A DNA stretch of 64,000 bases from Siphlonurus alternatus (lineage: Eukaryota; Arthropoda; Insecta; Ephemeroptera; Siphlonuridae), in NCBI GenBank assembly GCA_949825025.1, contig OX463778.1, positions 14,718,171-14,782,170 of the forward strand, in the 5' to 3' direction. A program made the position numbers and the translations under genes. Positions 11,368 to 22,535 of the stretch are shown in pieces (position 1 is the first letter of the stretch; each line of letters begins with the position of its first letter). The notes below the pieces were generated by a model. The model saw nothing but the letters and a program-made list of their open reading frames with translations. It did no database searches and was not told the origin of the DNA.

Positions 11368-11553
11368 ATGGGGGGCATTCACAAAACACTTTAACCCCCA
11401 CTTTAGCCTCGATTTTTATCCCTGGTGCTAAACATGGTGCTAAACTAGGAGCTTAACATAGTTAGCCCCTGGTTTAGGACCATCATGTTTAGCACCAGGG
11501 ATAAAAATCGAAGCTAAAGTGGGGGTTAAAGTGTTTTGTGAATGCCCCCCATT
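11368..11553. mobile_element. Family A MITE, near-perfect 186-bp palindrome
   Basis: The arms begin AATGGGGGGCATTCAC and end GTGAATGCCCCCCATT. Over the outer 70 bases I see one mismatch between the arms (CCTCG versus CTTCG), so this copy looks young or is kept homogeneous. The centre contains repeated GGTGCTAAACATG motifs. The terminal GGGGCATTCAC with downstream AAAG is shared with the element at 63776. The whole element would fold as a single long hairpin. Confidence 0.92.
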
Positions 11554-11554
11554 G

Positions 11555-12654
11555 TGTTGATTTTATGTGTATATGATTCCTACTCTGTATGTTCACTTTC
11601 TGTATTTAATCGACCTTATTTATATTCAATAAAGAAATCGAGGCAGATAACCTACTCAGTTCAGGATTTACAAACAAAGTTAAACTTAAAATTCGAATAC
11701 CATATAAATATACAGTATAATAATATATCATACACATTCATATATTATATAAAATGTATTTTTATTCATTATTCTCACACAAGATTTGATACTATTTATT
11801 TGCGTACATGAGTAAGATTTATTTATTTCTAATATACCTAACATTATTTTAGCTCTAAAAATCAACAGATAATAAATTTTTATATAAAAAAAATCGTGTG
11901 AGGTCCTTTTAATTCTTTTTTTCAAATACAAATAAAAAACCCTATTCTTTGACGATCCGGTTTCAAACGTTTCTGTATAAAATATTGAAAGTGCTGAAGT
12001 TTTACTGTACGACGTCTTTCCTTCAATAAACCTCACTACAACATGGTGTGGACAGTAAAATACGTGGCGAACAAGGAATAATTTTAATGACACATTAAAA
12101 TCGAGATAACACAGTCATCGAAACATTTCTGCAAAATATCATGTCCTTACCTAAGTTTATTACGGGGATTTAAACCTTAACTTGAGGTTCTTGTATTCAT
12201 TCATCAGAAAATAACATGCTAAAATTGTACATCGTCGACATTTTTCTTGCCATATTTTGTAAATATTTTATATCACCTTCAAAGATAACATGTAAAAAAA
12301 TAATATATGATTACAATTTTTTTTATAATGTAGAGGTTATGTCATTATATTAAATTATAAAATAATGTAAGTTTAATTTTATAAGTTTAAAAATGTCAAG
12401 GATATAATATATTTAATATGCTAGATTTCGTAACTTAATATAATTAATTGCTTATTATTTTATACTTAAGAATTGTATAAAGAAATATAATTCATTATGA
12501 AAGTCTTTCATTCCATTTTACTAATAAGGCCACAGGTATTTTAGACTAACAAAAAATTAAAGAGACTGTTAAGAATGGACAGTAAATTATGTCTTAAATT
12601 CAGATGTTTATTTTTTCTCGTATTCTTAATAACGAATAACTAAAAAGCATCCAT
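11555..12654. other. AT-rich non-coding stretch
   Basis: Open frames of 89 codons (plus, 11542-11811) and 121 codons (minus, 11728-12093) overlap one another on opposite strands and show no domain. I consider both spurious. Confidence 0.55.
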
Positions 12655-12780
12655 CACTTGGGTATCCGAGATGTGGTTGATGACATCATCAACTGCCGAC
12701 CAACTTGGCTGAAGTTTCCATGATCCCCTCAGTCACAACTAAAATTTTGGAATGAATTGTTAGATCTGGCCTCCCTGGTA
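12655..12780. other. GC-richer tract with an 18-bp palindrome
   Basis: GTTGATGACATCATCAAC at 12676-12693 is a perfect palindrome. It resembles the TGACATCATCAACAG block inside the family K element at 46668. A regulatory site or an old element fragment are both possible. Confidence 0.4.
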
Positions 12781-12853
12781 TTTTGGACACACAAATTAAT
12801 AATAAAAATATACCAAAGTTCGTTAATGGACATGACATGAAAAAATGGCATCA

Positions 12854-13087
12854 CATGAAAAAAAAAAAATCTTTATTGCAGAAATGAAGCATCAAGTACT
12901 CTGATTTTTTTAGAACGTTATTGAAAATACAGAGGGATACGTCAATAAAATGATTTAAACTGAAAGGGGCGTGAGTTCAAATCCAAACTTTACCCAACTT
13001 TTTAGCAATACTTCCCGAGCTTAAAAGATATGCAACAAAAATTCAAAGTAATTTGGTGCTCTCTATTTTTGCAATAAAAAATTTCAT
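12854..13087. mobile_element. Family C MITE-like repeat, copy C1
   Basis: The inverted ends are CATGAAA, an A run and CTTTATTGCAGAAATGA on the left, and TTTTTGCAATAAAAAATTTC followed by ATG on the right. The interior shares TTTTTTAG, AACGTTATTGAAAATACAGA, GGGCGTGAGTTCAAATCC and TTTTTAGCAATACTTCCC with copy C2 at 25237. GTTCAAATCC would fit a Pol III B box, but no A box is evident, so I class it as a foldback element rather than a SINE. Confidence 0.75.
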
Positions 13088-13139
13088 GTACGTTTTCTAT
13101 TCTAAAAATTATGATATTGATTGTACGGTTGCGAATACT

Positions 13140-13330
13140 AAGTTGCCACGTGAGTGAACTTGTCTTCACACTGGCGCGTCTGGAGCGACGGCCTAAGGGG
13201 GCAGACCTCGGGACAAAGGACCCAGGTCACGCGAATTCTCAATCAGACGAGTGACGTCACGCAAGGCTATTTAAATTTGCCGCCGTCTGTGTATTATAGC
13301 TCTTATATTATGCCTTGAGCTTCAAGAGAT
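13140..13330 (+). promoter_or_regulatory. GC-rich islet with CRE and TATA-like box
   Basis: The islet contains an E-box CCACGTGAG, GGCGCGTCTGGAGCGACGG, a perfect CRE TGACGTCA at 13252-13259, and ten bases further a TATA-like TATTTAAA at 13269-13276, followed by GCCGCCGTCTG. A CRE close upstream of a TATA box is a common Pol II core-promoter layout. No open reading frame or splice site follows, so if this is a promoter the transcript is non-coding or its first exon is non-coding. Confidence 0.4.
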
Positions 13331-15230
13331 TGTGAAGTAAAGAATTGTTTTTGCTAACATTACATACATCAGTTTTAAATATATATAATAATAATATACA
13401 TGTATATATGAAGTCAAGCAGTTTTATATACTCATTATCTTATCATTTGAACCATATTTCGTATTAAATAAAGAATGGTTAAAATGATATTTTTTTGTAT
13501 AAGTAACTTTATAAAGATTTTAATTTATCAGAGTTTTAAATCGTTGATAAGTAATTTTTAAGTTTAATAAAGATTATTATTTAGTTTTTATCAGTGAGAA
13601 AAGTCAACTGAAGAAGGTGGAATTTTTATTTATATAAAATTATAGTGATTACTTATAGTACTTGATCCATTGCTACTCCAAAAAAAGTTGCGATGAAGTT
13701 CGTTTTTCCTCGTAATTAGCAAAGGTAACTATAGTCAACTTGAGAATTTTTTTGCATGAAATCATTTATTATGGAGTAATGAAAAATATATTAATTGAAA
13801 TAACCTTGCACATTGTTACCTTGCACATTGTTATAGGCAAGTATCTATGATTGTACCCTCGTTGCCATGAAAAAAAACAACTTATTTTAATATAGACATG
13901 ATGTGTGTTATATTAACATAACTTGTTAAAAGGAAATTTTCTAGGGTGATGAATGTACAATGCATGAATAATAAAAGGTATAATTTTCATGTCCAAAATT
14001 ACAAAATTTCAGTGTAATTTTTTCCAATTTTATTTTAATTTATTAAAATATTGCATGTTTTATAATAAATTTTTAACAATTTAAGAGAGATGCTGCATTT
14101 TTTTTCATTAATAAAAAAAGTAATTACAATCAAATTAAAAGTTTGAAGTACATAGCTAAATTCTGACATTACATAACAAAATTTCAATTTTTGTGTCCCC
14201 CAATTACTTTTTTTTTCTTATCAAAAGTAACACCAGATAAAATATTGTCTGTCACTCCCATATTGACAGACACGTACCACGATCTTCATATCACGTACAG
14301 AGACTAATTTTTACTTAGAAAACCACGTTTTGATATAGAGTCGAGCTCGGCGGCGCAGATTTATCCGTGAAAAACAAATTTTTTACCTCTAATATTGCGG
14401 TGGACCTTATATATTATATAATATTTTCTGTAATAACACAGCGCACTTGGCTATAATAATGGTCGGCCCTGGGGAGGTTTTGATGTTGTTGAAGACTCTT
14501 TAATTCACGGTTATACGACAAGCAATGACATCCTTTTTCTCATGATAAAAAAAATATAAATTTAGTATTTTTTTTTGTATGATTATTTTTTCTATTTTAT
14601 CGTGAAGTTTTTGTAAGGAGTCATTAGCTTTTTAAAAAAATACAATCTTTTGTCTTGAGTTGTTTTAGAAAAGATTATATATTTTTTTTTACTGTTTATA
14701 TAAAACAACGCGTTGTTACTTTTGCTATAATAAGTGGGGCTATAGACGGCAGATATTTCGATGAAAACCACTGAGTTGTTAGCATTCCTTTAGTTTATAA
14801 ACAAGCGGAAGGATTTTTATCTGCTTGCTTGTTCCATTGTAACTGCCATCGTGTTATAGGAGATGCTCTCTTTTGTCCAGACTTATTATTGTTGTATACA
14901 TTACATTGTTGTACTGCTGAACTCTTTGTTTTAATTTTTACTGCATCCCAATGTGCTAGTTTTCATTTACACTAGTTTTGTATTATCTGTACTTTTTTTG
15001 TGATATCAAAAAATTATGATGGAATAATTTTTTGCAATAAAAACTTTTATTATCTTCATCGATTAATCAATTAATTTAAGAAGTTTGAAGTATGATATAA
15101 TTATCAAAACAAGCTCATAAGATGATTTTTACATGTTAATATTAATTATGAAGCAAGAGAAAGAGGTTAAGCAAAGTATGTAATATCGCGCGAAACACAT
15201 TTTGTTACTCTATATATATTTATCTGTTGT
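13331..15230. other. AT-rich non-coding stretch
   Basis: Nothing gene-like is visible. A short tandem duplication of ACCTTGCACATTGTT lies near 13803-13833. A somewhat GC-richer patch at 14230-14380 shows no recognisable site. Confidence 0.55.
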
Positions 15231-15231
15231 C

Positions 15232-15380
15232 AACCCTGCGTGATTGGTGAGGTCTTAATTCACGCACGTGTCACACGAAGAGGTGTGAGGTTGCACGGGA
15301 TGCACCTGAAGGGGCGTGGTACAACACCTGGTCTGGGCTTGCCCGTGGAAACTTGCGTGATTTATTTGCACACTCATCGC
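15232..15380. promoter_or_regulatory. GC-rich islet
   Basis: The islet contains TTCACGCACGTGTCACACG, GAGGTGTGAGG (also present at 8492 in another islet) and GGGGCGTGGTACAACACC, a GC-box or KLF-like site. There is no coding frame. Confidence 0.35.
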
Positions 15381-15825
15381 AAAAAAACGTTTAGAGGAGC
15401 TATCGTTGTAAGATGATGTCTGATACCCTGGCTTGTATATAAGAAGAAGTAACCAAGGTGGCGATAATCGTATTGTCAGGTGGTACTTTTGACACAGTGA
15501 AATACAAATGGTAGCCTTTACATGTGGAGAAATGTATAGTAAAATAATAATTGTTTATTGAGTTAAAAAATACATAATTTGGAGGGAAAAAAAGGAAGAA
15601 AAATAAACAATGGTTTACACAACCCAATTGGTGAATGTAACACAAATATACAAATATGTATACACAAAAGCGTATATTCACCCATAATATAGTATAGATG
15701 TGTATAATTATTATGTAAATATGACATGTATATATAGTTAAAAAAATAATAGTATTATTTTCCATATCACCTGAGACTGATTTTTTGAAAAGTTGATATT
15801 TAGATCATCGTCATTAGTTTGAATC

Positions 15826-15827
<2 letters not shown>
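15381..15827. other. AT-rich non-coding stretch
   Basis: A 121-codon minus-strand frame at 15400-15765 is dominated by Ile, Phe, Tyr and Cys with no domain. It probably reflects AT bias. Confidence 0.55.

Positions 15828-15899
<72 letters not shown>
15828..15899. repeat. (TA)n microsatellite
   Basis: About 35 uninterrupted TA units. Confidence 0.98.
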
Positions 15900-15901
<2 letters not shown>

Positions 15902-15983
15902 GATTAATTTGTCTTCTATTTGTTGCAAAAAAATATGTGTTGAGAAATTTCAAGTATTGAGAAATTGTGATTACGCATAAAGT

Positions 15984-16137
15984 ACAGTCAAACAAGTGAG
16001 AATTTATGCTTTAAAATTTCCGGAAGTGACGTAAATTACGTAGTTCCGCTTTATATTTAGCCCACAAAAGTGGAAATCAGTAAAAAAGTGCATTATTTCC
16101 GAAAATTTTCAAGCGTAAACTCTCACTTGTTTGTATT
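15984..16137. mobile_element. Family F MITE-like foldback element
   Basis: The left arm GTCAAACAAGTGAGAATTTA, then TGCTTTAAAATTTCCGGAA, is matched in inverted orientation by TTTCCGAAAATTTTCAAGCG followed by TAAACTCTCACTTGTTTGTA. The arms are about 45 bp with several mismatches. The interior has GTGACGTAAATTACGTAG, itself near-palindromic. It is the only copy seen in the window. No clear target duplication is visible. Confidence 0.75.
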
Positions 16138-16189
16138 TTGCCTTATATATTATATTAACCAGTAACTTAAACAATACTGTACACTAGAC

Positions 16190-16375
16190 ATATCACCTCT
16201 TGAATATTACACCGTCTAAGCTCCCAATATGTAATGGTGTAACCTGCCTGCCTCTGTATATCCTGGAATCAACAGCTCCCTGTCGGCCCGCCCTCCGTCT
16301 TGTAGCCGCGAGAAGCCAAGGCCCAATCGCACATTAATCACAGCAACTGTGACAGCACCCAAATTTCCTATACAC
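16190..16375. other. GC-richer islet
   Basis: The islet includes GTCGGCCCGCCCTCCGTC near 16283 and CCAAGGCCCAATCGCAC. No frame or known motif cluster was found. Confidence 0.3.
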
Positions 16376-16660
16376 CTTCCAATTTTCAACTCAAATAACT
16401 TGTACTACAAAGAAAATATATATATATTTTTTTTATTTCAAGGTAAAAACTTTTATATATTATTTTATTTTTTTTAACATTAACACAATTCGCAAATTAA
16501 AAAAAAAAATAATAGAATTATTATATCCTGTTAGTGATGAATATAATATAACTAATTTAATATATTCATATTATTATATTCAGACATATATGAGTAATGT
16601 GGTTTAAAATGATGAGATGATCTATTGTTGATAAACGATTAATGACTTTATGATTATGTT
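16376..16660. other. AT-rich non-coding stretch
   Basis: Contains A and T runs and TAT-rich sequence only. Confidence 0.6.
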
Positions 16661-16664
16661 TTTG

Positions 16665-16750
16665 TTTCAGTGAGGTGACCTGTATCAGCTGATCGTGTGA
16701 CGTCATCAAGGTAGGACTGCAATTTGTGACGTCATCGTGTTATATAATAA
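16665..16750. promoter_or_regulatory. CRE pair spaced 29 bp (copy 1)
   Basis: TGACGTCA occurs at 16698-16705 and 16727-16734. Between them lies GTAGGACTGCAATTTG, and CAGCTGATC precedes them. The pair at 61719 and 61748 has the same 29-bp spacing and the shared block ACTGCAATT.GTGACGTCATC, where the dot marks the single difference. This implies common descent of the two cassettes. They could be a duplicated regulatory module or fragments of one repeat. Confidence 0.5.
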
Positions 16751-18714
16751 GATCGCAAAAATAGAATGTTTTGTCACCGTTTGATTTTAAAGCTTTTTGT
16801 CTTATTATTTAATAGGCCGAGAGCTTACGCTACCATCGGTGAAAGTTAGTACTAAATATTTTTTTTACTACATATGTTCATTGCATTATCCAGATTTCTT
16901 GTCTTGTGTCTGTATTTTGATTCTCAATTAATTAAAAACACGTTTAAAGGGGGTGTTAAAAAAATCATAATGTTATAGACTTGAAAATTTTAACCCAAAA
17001 TTTTGATATGAAATTCATATTATATGTACTAACTGGGTACTATAACAAACTTTTCATGCAAGAGTATTATATTCAGATAACTTACGTCCGGAATACTTAC
17101 GTAAAATTACGAGTTTTCTTTCATAAAATATTTTATAATAATAATAATAGTTAATAAACAACACATTTCTCTGTACCAGCAGAAACATGGAGCGAATACT
17201 TGTGGCTTAATTGAGGCTATTCGTCTTGTCAGTGTGAATAGCCCGAGAATGCGCAGGCTAAGTTGGAAACGCCTTCATTGTTTCATTGTCATATGGCAGA
17301 CTCTTTAATCATGCGAGAATTGAATAAAAATGAGATATGTAGCCAGTGGTTATAATAATGTCGACGTAATACCTTAGTATATATATATTTTTTATTCTAC
17401 TTTATATTGATTTGATTTTTTGATAGTAAAGAACTGTATGGAAATGAAGAGGTGAGATAATTAGGAAGCATTAGTTTTTGTGAAGTTGGCCGCCACTACG
17501 ATGATGATGCAAGTATAGTGCTCAGCAATTAACCCGTGAAATCCGCCGTGCCTAGTTCTTCAAAGAAAATAACAAATGAAAAAAAAAAACATCATAGGTA
17601 TAATAAAGAAGTAAAGAAGCGTGCAGTTTTGTAGAAATGCGCGAAAAATTGCGTATCATCTAAATGTAATGCATCTTTTTATACACTCAATTGAATGTAT
17701 GTGATTGATAGAATAATATAAATTGAACCAAATTTGATATACATTAAAATACTGATGATTATCTTAATGATCATCAGTATAATTTTTACCTGAGAGATAA
17801 AAAAAAGCAAAGTTTTTTTGTTATAATTTATATAAAGGTGTGATCTAATGGCGTGATTTTCCAGCTGAATATTAACATATAAAAACCTTGTTCAGTTTTT
17901 TTGTATTCATGTTAGAAGATTTTTGTCTGCATGATAATGATCTTGATATCTAGTTTGATTTATTATTTTAAAAATGCGATTATGTTATTTTAAAAATTTA
18001 GAATATTCTACATATTATTATATCTTTAACATAGCTGAGGTATAAATTCATTAGGTATTGCAAAACAGTTGACAGATAAACATTTCGTTGCCTTTGAATC
18101 AATGAAAAAAAATATATAATTATAATTTAGTACTTAATATTTGAAAATAAAAATATATTTATACGAGTATGCAGTGAAGTTTTTTGTACTATTTGAGGCC
18201 TGCTTATACGAGCATTGAAATTAAAAAAGTTTAAACATGGCACTAACAGCACACAGTAGCATTAATATTAAATTACACTAAAACATATGTGTCAGAATTA
18301 ACGCAGTAAAAGTCTTTTGTACGCACACGAAACGCATTGAGGTAAAATTTATAGCTATTATTATCTTTTTTTACAATCTTACTCTTATAGAGAACCCTTC
18401 GTTTTACTTAGACACGTAGAAGTCTGACCCCATCAACTATCTGTCAGCATAGAACTGATTACGTTCGTTTATAGTACATCCTAGTTACCGTGAACTCCCT
18501 TAGCTTATAATTCTTATCATAATTACATAGAACTTAAAGAGTCTTTACAAGTTAGGTAATTATATAATGAGTACGTAAATAGTATAATTTCTCCCACGTT
18601 TGCGTGTTTAGTATTCAGATTTAAAGATTTCATATATATTTTTTGTGTAATATATAAAGTGTAATTTTTCTTTTGATTTTTTTTTTAAACTGTTAAAGCA
18701 CTATCTAGAGCTGG
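16751..18714. other. AT-rich non-coding stretch
   Basis: No gene is visible. A small hairpin at 17749-17780 is listed separately. Mildly GC-richer sequence near 17170-17280 and 17480-17560 shows no frame. Confidence 0.55.
17749..17780. repeat. Short inverted repeat, arms ATACTGATGA / TCATCAGTAT
   Basis: A ten-base perfect stem with a 12-base centre, flanked by A-rich and T-rich sequence that could extend pairing. It is too short for me to call a microRNA precursor. Confidence 0.7.
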
Positions 18715-18905
18715 GTAAATGTATTCACCTCTGCCACGCATCTGGGTGCAGAGAGAGGGCCCATTAGCCCGCCCACCTCACTCCAGATAACGTGTCTGTT
18801 ATAAGGTTAGGTGGGTTGTAGATGTTTGACCTCACGCACCTCAGAATGTGACCCGCACAGAAGCTCCTGAGTGTTTACATTCATTTAGACACACAACTGC
18901 TGGTG
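18715..18905. promoter_or_regulatory. GC-rich islet
   Basis: The islet contains GCCACGCATCTGGGTGCAG, AGAGGGCCCATTAGCCCGCC and TTTGACCTCACGCACC (one nuclear-receptor half site). It is not coding. Confidence 0.35.
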
Positions 18906-19045
18906 TTGATGGTGTTATAAGGATCATTTTGTTATTTGATTTAATGTCGTTACGCATTCTCAGGACAGTATTTTTTTTTTTGTAAATTTTTTGATTGCAT
19001 AAATGGTTCAAATGTAAAGTTCTTAAATAAAAGGAAAAACTGAAT

Positions 19046-19180
19046 TTACACCTTGGGACACAGCAAACGTTACCCCTGTTCTGTTTGTGGTATATGGAGG
19101 TGCAGTGGTGAACTTTACTTTTTAGGATTATTATAGCTATACTTACAATTATTACAATCTCCCCCAACATTGAAATTCGG
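19046..19180 (-). mobile_element. Family E MITE-like repeat, copy E3
   Basis: The copy begins TTACACCTTGGGACACAGCA and continues AACGTTACCCCTGTTCTG, TTTGTGG and TATATGGAGGTGCAGTGGTG, then an interior ending CCCCAACATTGAAATT. The order of blocks matches E1 and E2. It ends against the family B copy at 19183, so one element may have inserted beside or into the other. Confidence 0.6.
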
Positions 19181-19182
19181 CA

Positions 19183-19378
19183 TATCGTCCCTCGTCCGGA
19201 AAAAATTACCATCTGCCTACCACGATAGTGTGCAAAAATGAGCTGTCTGTTATATCAGTTGAGCACAATTATGAGCTGTAAATCGGTACAGCATAATATG
19301 AAGCTCATTGTTGCACTTATGTTATAAAGCATACAGTTCAATACTGCACACAACCATGGTACAGGCAGCTTAATTTCT
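19183..19378. mobile_element. Family B MITE, copy B2 (right end decayed)
   Basis: The left end ATCGTCCCTCGTCCGGAAAA is clear. Internal blocks AATGAGCTGTCTGTTATATC, TGAGCACAATTATGAGCTG and AATCGGTACAGCATAATATG match B1. The right terminal repeat is eroded after GGCAGCTTAAT. The copy is more diverged than B4 or B5. Confidence 0.8.
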
Positions 19379-20879
19379 GTATGAAGGCGATATTTGTTTT
19401 TTAAAATCATCGCTTTTCCAGCAAATCATTCAAGAAATTCTAAATAGAAAATGTATTGAATATAATTTTGTCTCACGTATAATATAATAACCTAGCTCAT
19501 TTAATTTTTGTAATCCATTATAAAAAACAAAAACAAAGTAGCACCAGATTTATAAACTATAATTTTCTCTCTCCTTTTTATATAAGAAAAAAAAATATTA
19601 AAAATGTGGTTTCTATGATAAATATGTTTTAACTTTATATAAAAAAGTTGAATCATCCAAATATTAATCTTCACTGCCAAACACAAATTGCTGCTTCTCT
19701 CGTTATGATGTGACGTTTTATATTATGTTGTCCTTGGCCCTCCTGTCCATGGCCCCAATTTCTCGCTGTTTCAGATTTGGTTCCTCAACCACATATTATA
19801 CGCTGTGGAACTCCTTTAATGTACAAGGGTTAATAGCAAAACGACCGTCTGGAATAGGCTAGTCTGATTAATATTAAAGTAAAAAAATATATACATCCAT
19901 CACTCAAGTGTATTAAAAGGCAAGTTATTATAATGGCAAAAAAATGATTTGAAGAGAAGTTGGACCTCTATATAATAAAGTTTTGGTAATTCACTTTTTG
20001 TCGTTATACAAAAGGGAGAGATAATTACTGTTATCATTATATAGTACATTTGTAACCACATAAGGCGGAGAGGGTATATACTGGAAAATTTTCATAATTA
20101 TACCTGTCAACTTCACGCCTGGTATGCAAAATCATGGATACACAGTTTCTTAGTATTTTGCATAATGTGCTCAAATTTGTCTTATGTTTATAATGTATTC
20201 AACTGTTTATGAAGTTTCTACTTGTTGTAAATACATTTGATTTATTTTATCATAAAGTTTTCGACTTGACTTGAAGTATTCTTAATGGGTATAAAAAAAT
20301 ATTATAATAATTTTTTTTATGAATTAAGTTCGTTTTTGTTATTATTATGCCGTATCATTTTCAATTTTATTTTTAGTGAAGGTTTCGTTCATATTTCTAT
20401 AATTGATTGATTGATAAAAACATAAAAACTATATATATTTTCTATTCAATAAAATGCAAATTATAAGAAGAAGCGGTTTCTTTAACTTTTTTTTTAGTAA
20501 AAAGGGTGAATATTTTTGAATATCTTTATATTATTCTTATGAGCACAAATAATCGCAAGAATTATGTGCCAAAGACTGAAGAGAAATGTTGTTGGTTCAA
20601 CGGCAATTCACATTTTTTTTTTTAAATTATGAAAAAGAAAATCTATATATTTGAGGATTACTAAATAATTTACGATTCATTGCACCGTAAAAGCAGTCTT
20701 TGTTTTCATTAATGATTTATTTTATTTATTTATTTCAACCAAAATATATCATAGCTCTGGGTGAGGATAACATACAAATCGTAGAAACACCATTATACTA
20801 ATTCCAATAAAGTATATATAATCATATAATTAAATATAATTATTCCTAATTTGTATCCAATACTGAAACTGCATAGCTT
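19379..20879. other. AT-rich non-coding stretch
   Basis: Nothing is recognised. A 61-codon minus frame at 19501-19686 has no domain. Confidence 0.6.
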
Positions 20880-21070
20880 AATTCCAGCGCAGAACTGCAG
20901 GTGTTTTACCTGGGATGTTGCGAAGGTGCTGCCCTCTGGTAGGCCACCTCTAGGTCAAGGGTCACGTGACCTCTAGTGAAGCGCACGATGCTCACGACCT
21001 GGAGAAATGTTTGTTGTTGGTGCACGCGTCACGCTCTGGACATAAATTATATCACTGCACGGGAGAAGAT
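20880..21070. promoter_or_regulatory. GC-rich islet with DR1 overlapping an E-box palindrome
   Basis: AGGTCAAGGGTCA at 20952-20964 is a DR1 nuclear-receptor element. It overlaps GGTCACGTGACC at 20960-20971, a perfect 12-bp palindrome containing CACGTG. Such a compact composite would allow competition between a nuclear receptor (RXR/USP or HNF4 type) and a bHLH factor. This is inferred from motif only. No coding frame is supported, and the 63-codon frame starting at 20966 is not convincing. Confidence 0.45.
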
Positions 21071-21203
21071 CCATGGGTGCAGTACAGTTCATTACAAGTA
21101 CTTTGCTGGAGAACAACATTTGTGGTAGTGGATTTAATTCCTTCTGCTTTAGCTTAAGAATTTATCCTCGCTTCGACATCCAGTATTGGACATCATTGGT
21201 TTT

Positions 21204-21408
21204 ATTGTATATCTCGGGACGGCACGAACGATATCCCTGCCTCATTGCAACGCTAGCTGCAGTTTCAAAAAATGAATATATAGAAATTTGTAATTTTGGA
21301 GAATTTAAATAAAAATATTCAGTCTAGCCATCCCTGTTTACTACACCTCCATATAGACTTCGTGGCAATGCTTACCTACAGACAGAGTAGAGATAACAAG
21401 GTGTATAA
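21204..21408 (+). mobile_element. Family E MITE-like repeat, copy E4 (most complete)
   Basis: Left end TTGTATATCTCGGGACGGCA with CGAACGATATCCCTG; interior GCTGCAGTTTCAAAAAATGA; right part TTTACTACACCTCCATATAG and GCAATGCTTACCTACAGAC; right end AACAAGGTGTATAATG. The right end is the inverted counterpart of the left (ATACACCTT versus ATACACCTC), giving terminal inverted repeats with a unique centre. Length is about 205 bp. Confidence 0.65.
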
Positions 21409-22214
21409 TGTATTAATGCCAAATATGGATAATAGGTTATATGTCGCCTTTGCCCCTTTCTTTCCATATTAATGTACAAATAAAATTAAAACTTTGACAC
21501 CAATCATAAAATACACAAACACATTTTACATGCCTCTGACGTCATAACTTAAATAAATCTAAAAATACTTAACGATCCATAACTGCATTTTTACATTTTT
21601 TTTTTTTTTTTTTTGTTAAACGAATGATTTTCTTGTCAAAATACACTCTCATATGCCATCATTTCTAATACTTTATATTTGAAAGTATACATTAACATTA
21701 CATTAATAATAAATAAGAAAATAACTGGAAATTGTGAAAAAAGACAGTTTTATATGTACGTTCTAAATACTTGTGTATATATTTAGACACCTTTTTTTCA
21801 GTTTTATTTTTGTTGAAACATAAAATTTAGTAAGTTATACACATTAAAGATCGTTGACTGCATCATAAGGAATGTAAGAATTTTGCGTGCGATCGTGACC
21901 AGATCGACCCACTTGAGCGGTACAAGAGTGAGTACTTTATGTTCTTATTGCCCACCAGCAACTTTCAAAACTTATGAACTGCTTTCTTTCATTATGATCT
22001 ATATTTATCTCATCTACTGCTAACTTCTTATTTTTTTTTGTTATAAACATATATAAAATATCATTACTTGAATGTAACAAAGCATCCTTTCAAAATCAAG
22101 ATTTCTATAAATGTTTTATATAGTGAAAGTTATAAAAATAATATTTATTTCATATTGCCAATCAAAATCATTTTTATTTGTTAAAAAAAATAAAAGAGGT
22201 ATGGATATTTTTTC
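21409..22214. other. AT-rich stretch with one CRE and a poly-T run
   Basis: A perfect TGACGTCA lies at 21537-21544 and a poly-T run of about 18 at 21597-21614. A small GC patch at 21885-21935 contains GATCGTGACCAGATCGACCC. No gene is visible. Confidence 0.5.
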
Positions 22215-22535
22215 TTAGCTGAAGGTTAAACAGTACTGGGTCACTAATGACTTTGGTTTTAATCTTTTTGGTTCTTCTAGCATAGCATATATATATTGCT
22301 TAGGATTATATGCATGGGTTCTTTTTTCCCCATTCATGCAAAATTTGACTAATGTTGTAATAAGGGAACCATGAAAACCTCTATTAAGATGGTCTGCATT
22401 AATTATTGGAGGATGCGATAAATTATCTTCCGGATATTCGAGTGGATATTGTTTAGCAACCGTATTTGGATAAAATTTAAAGTTCCCTGGAATCGAACTC
22501 ACGACTATCCGATTACGAGTAGAATACATGCGTTA
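22215..22535 (-). mobile_element. tRNA-headed SINE, copy 1
   Basis: On the minus strand, CTACTCGTAATCGGATAGTC then GTGAGTTCGATTCC (B box at 22489-22499) and AGGGAAC form the 3' part of a tRNA-like head. It resembles elongator Met or Thr tRNAs in wording, but the A-box side is decayed. The body carries GGTTTTCATGGTTCCC near 22363-22380 and the tail CTAGAAGAACCAAAAAG. Both appear related to the body and tail of the 5S-headed SINEs. A 104-codon frame across it is a by-product of the repeat. Confidence 0.7.

Noticed and set aside
11728..12093. 121-codon minus-strand frame
   Set aside because: It overlaps another open frame on the other strand, has no known motif and lies in AT-rich sequence next to a MITE.
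15400..15765. 121-codon minus-strand frame with many hydrophobic residues
   Set aside because: Its Ile, Phe and Tyr bias follows from AT-rich DNA. It has no domain, no plausible promoter or splice context and no conserved paralogue in the window.
22215..22529. 104-codon minus-strand frame
   Set aside because: It coincides with a tRNA-headed SINE, including the B box, so it is not a gene.
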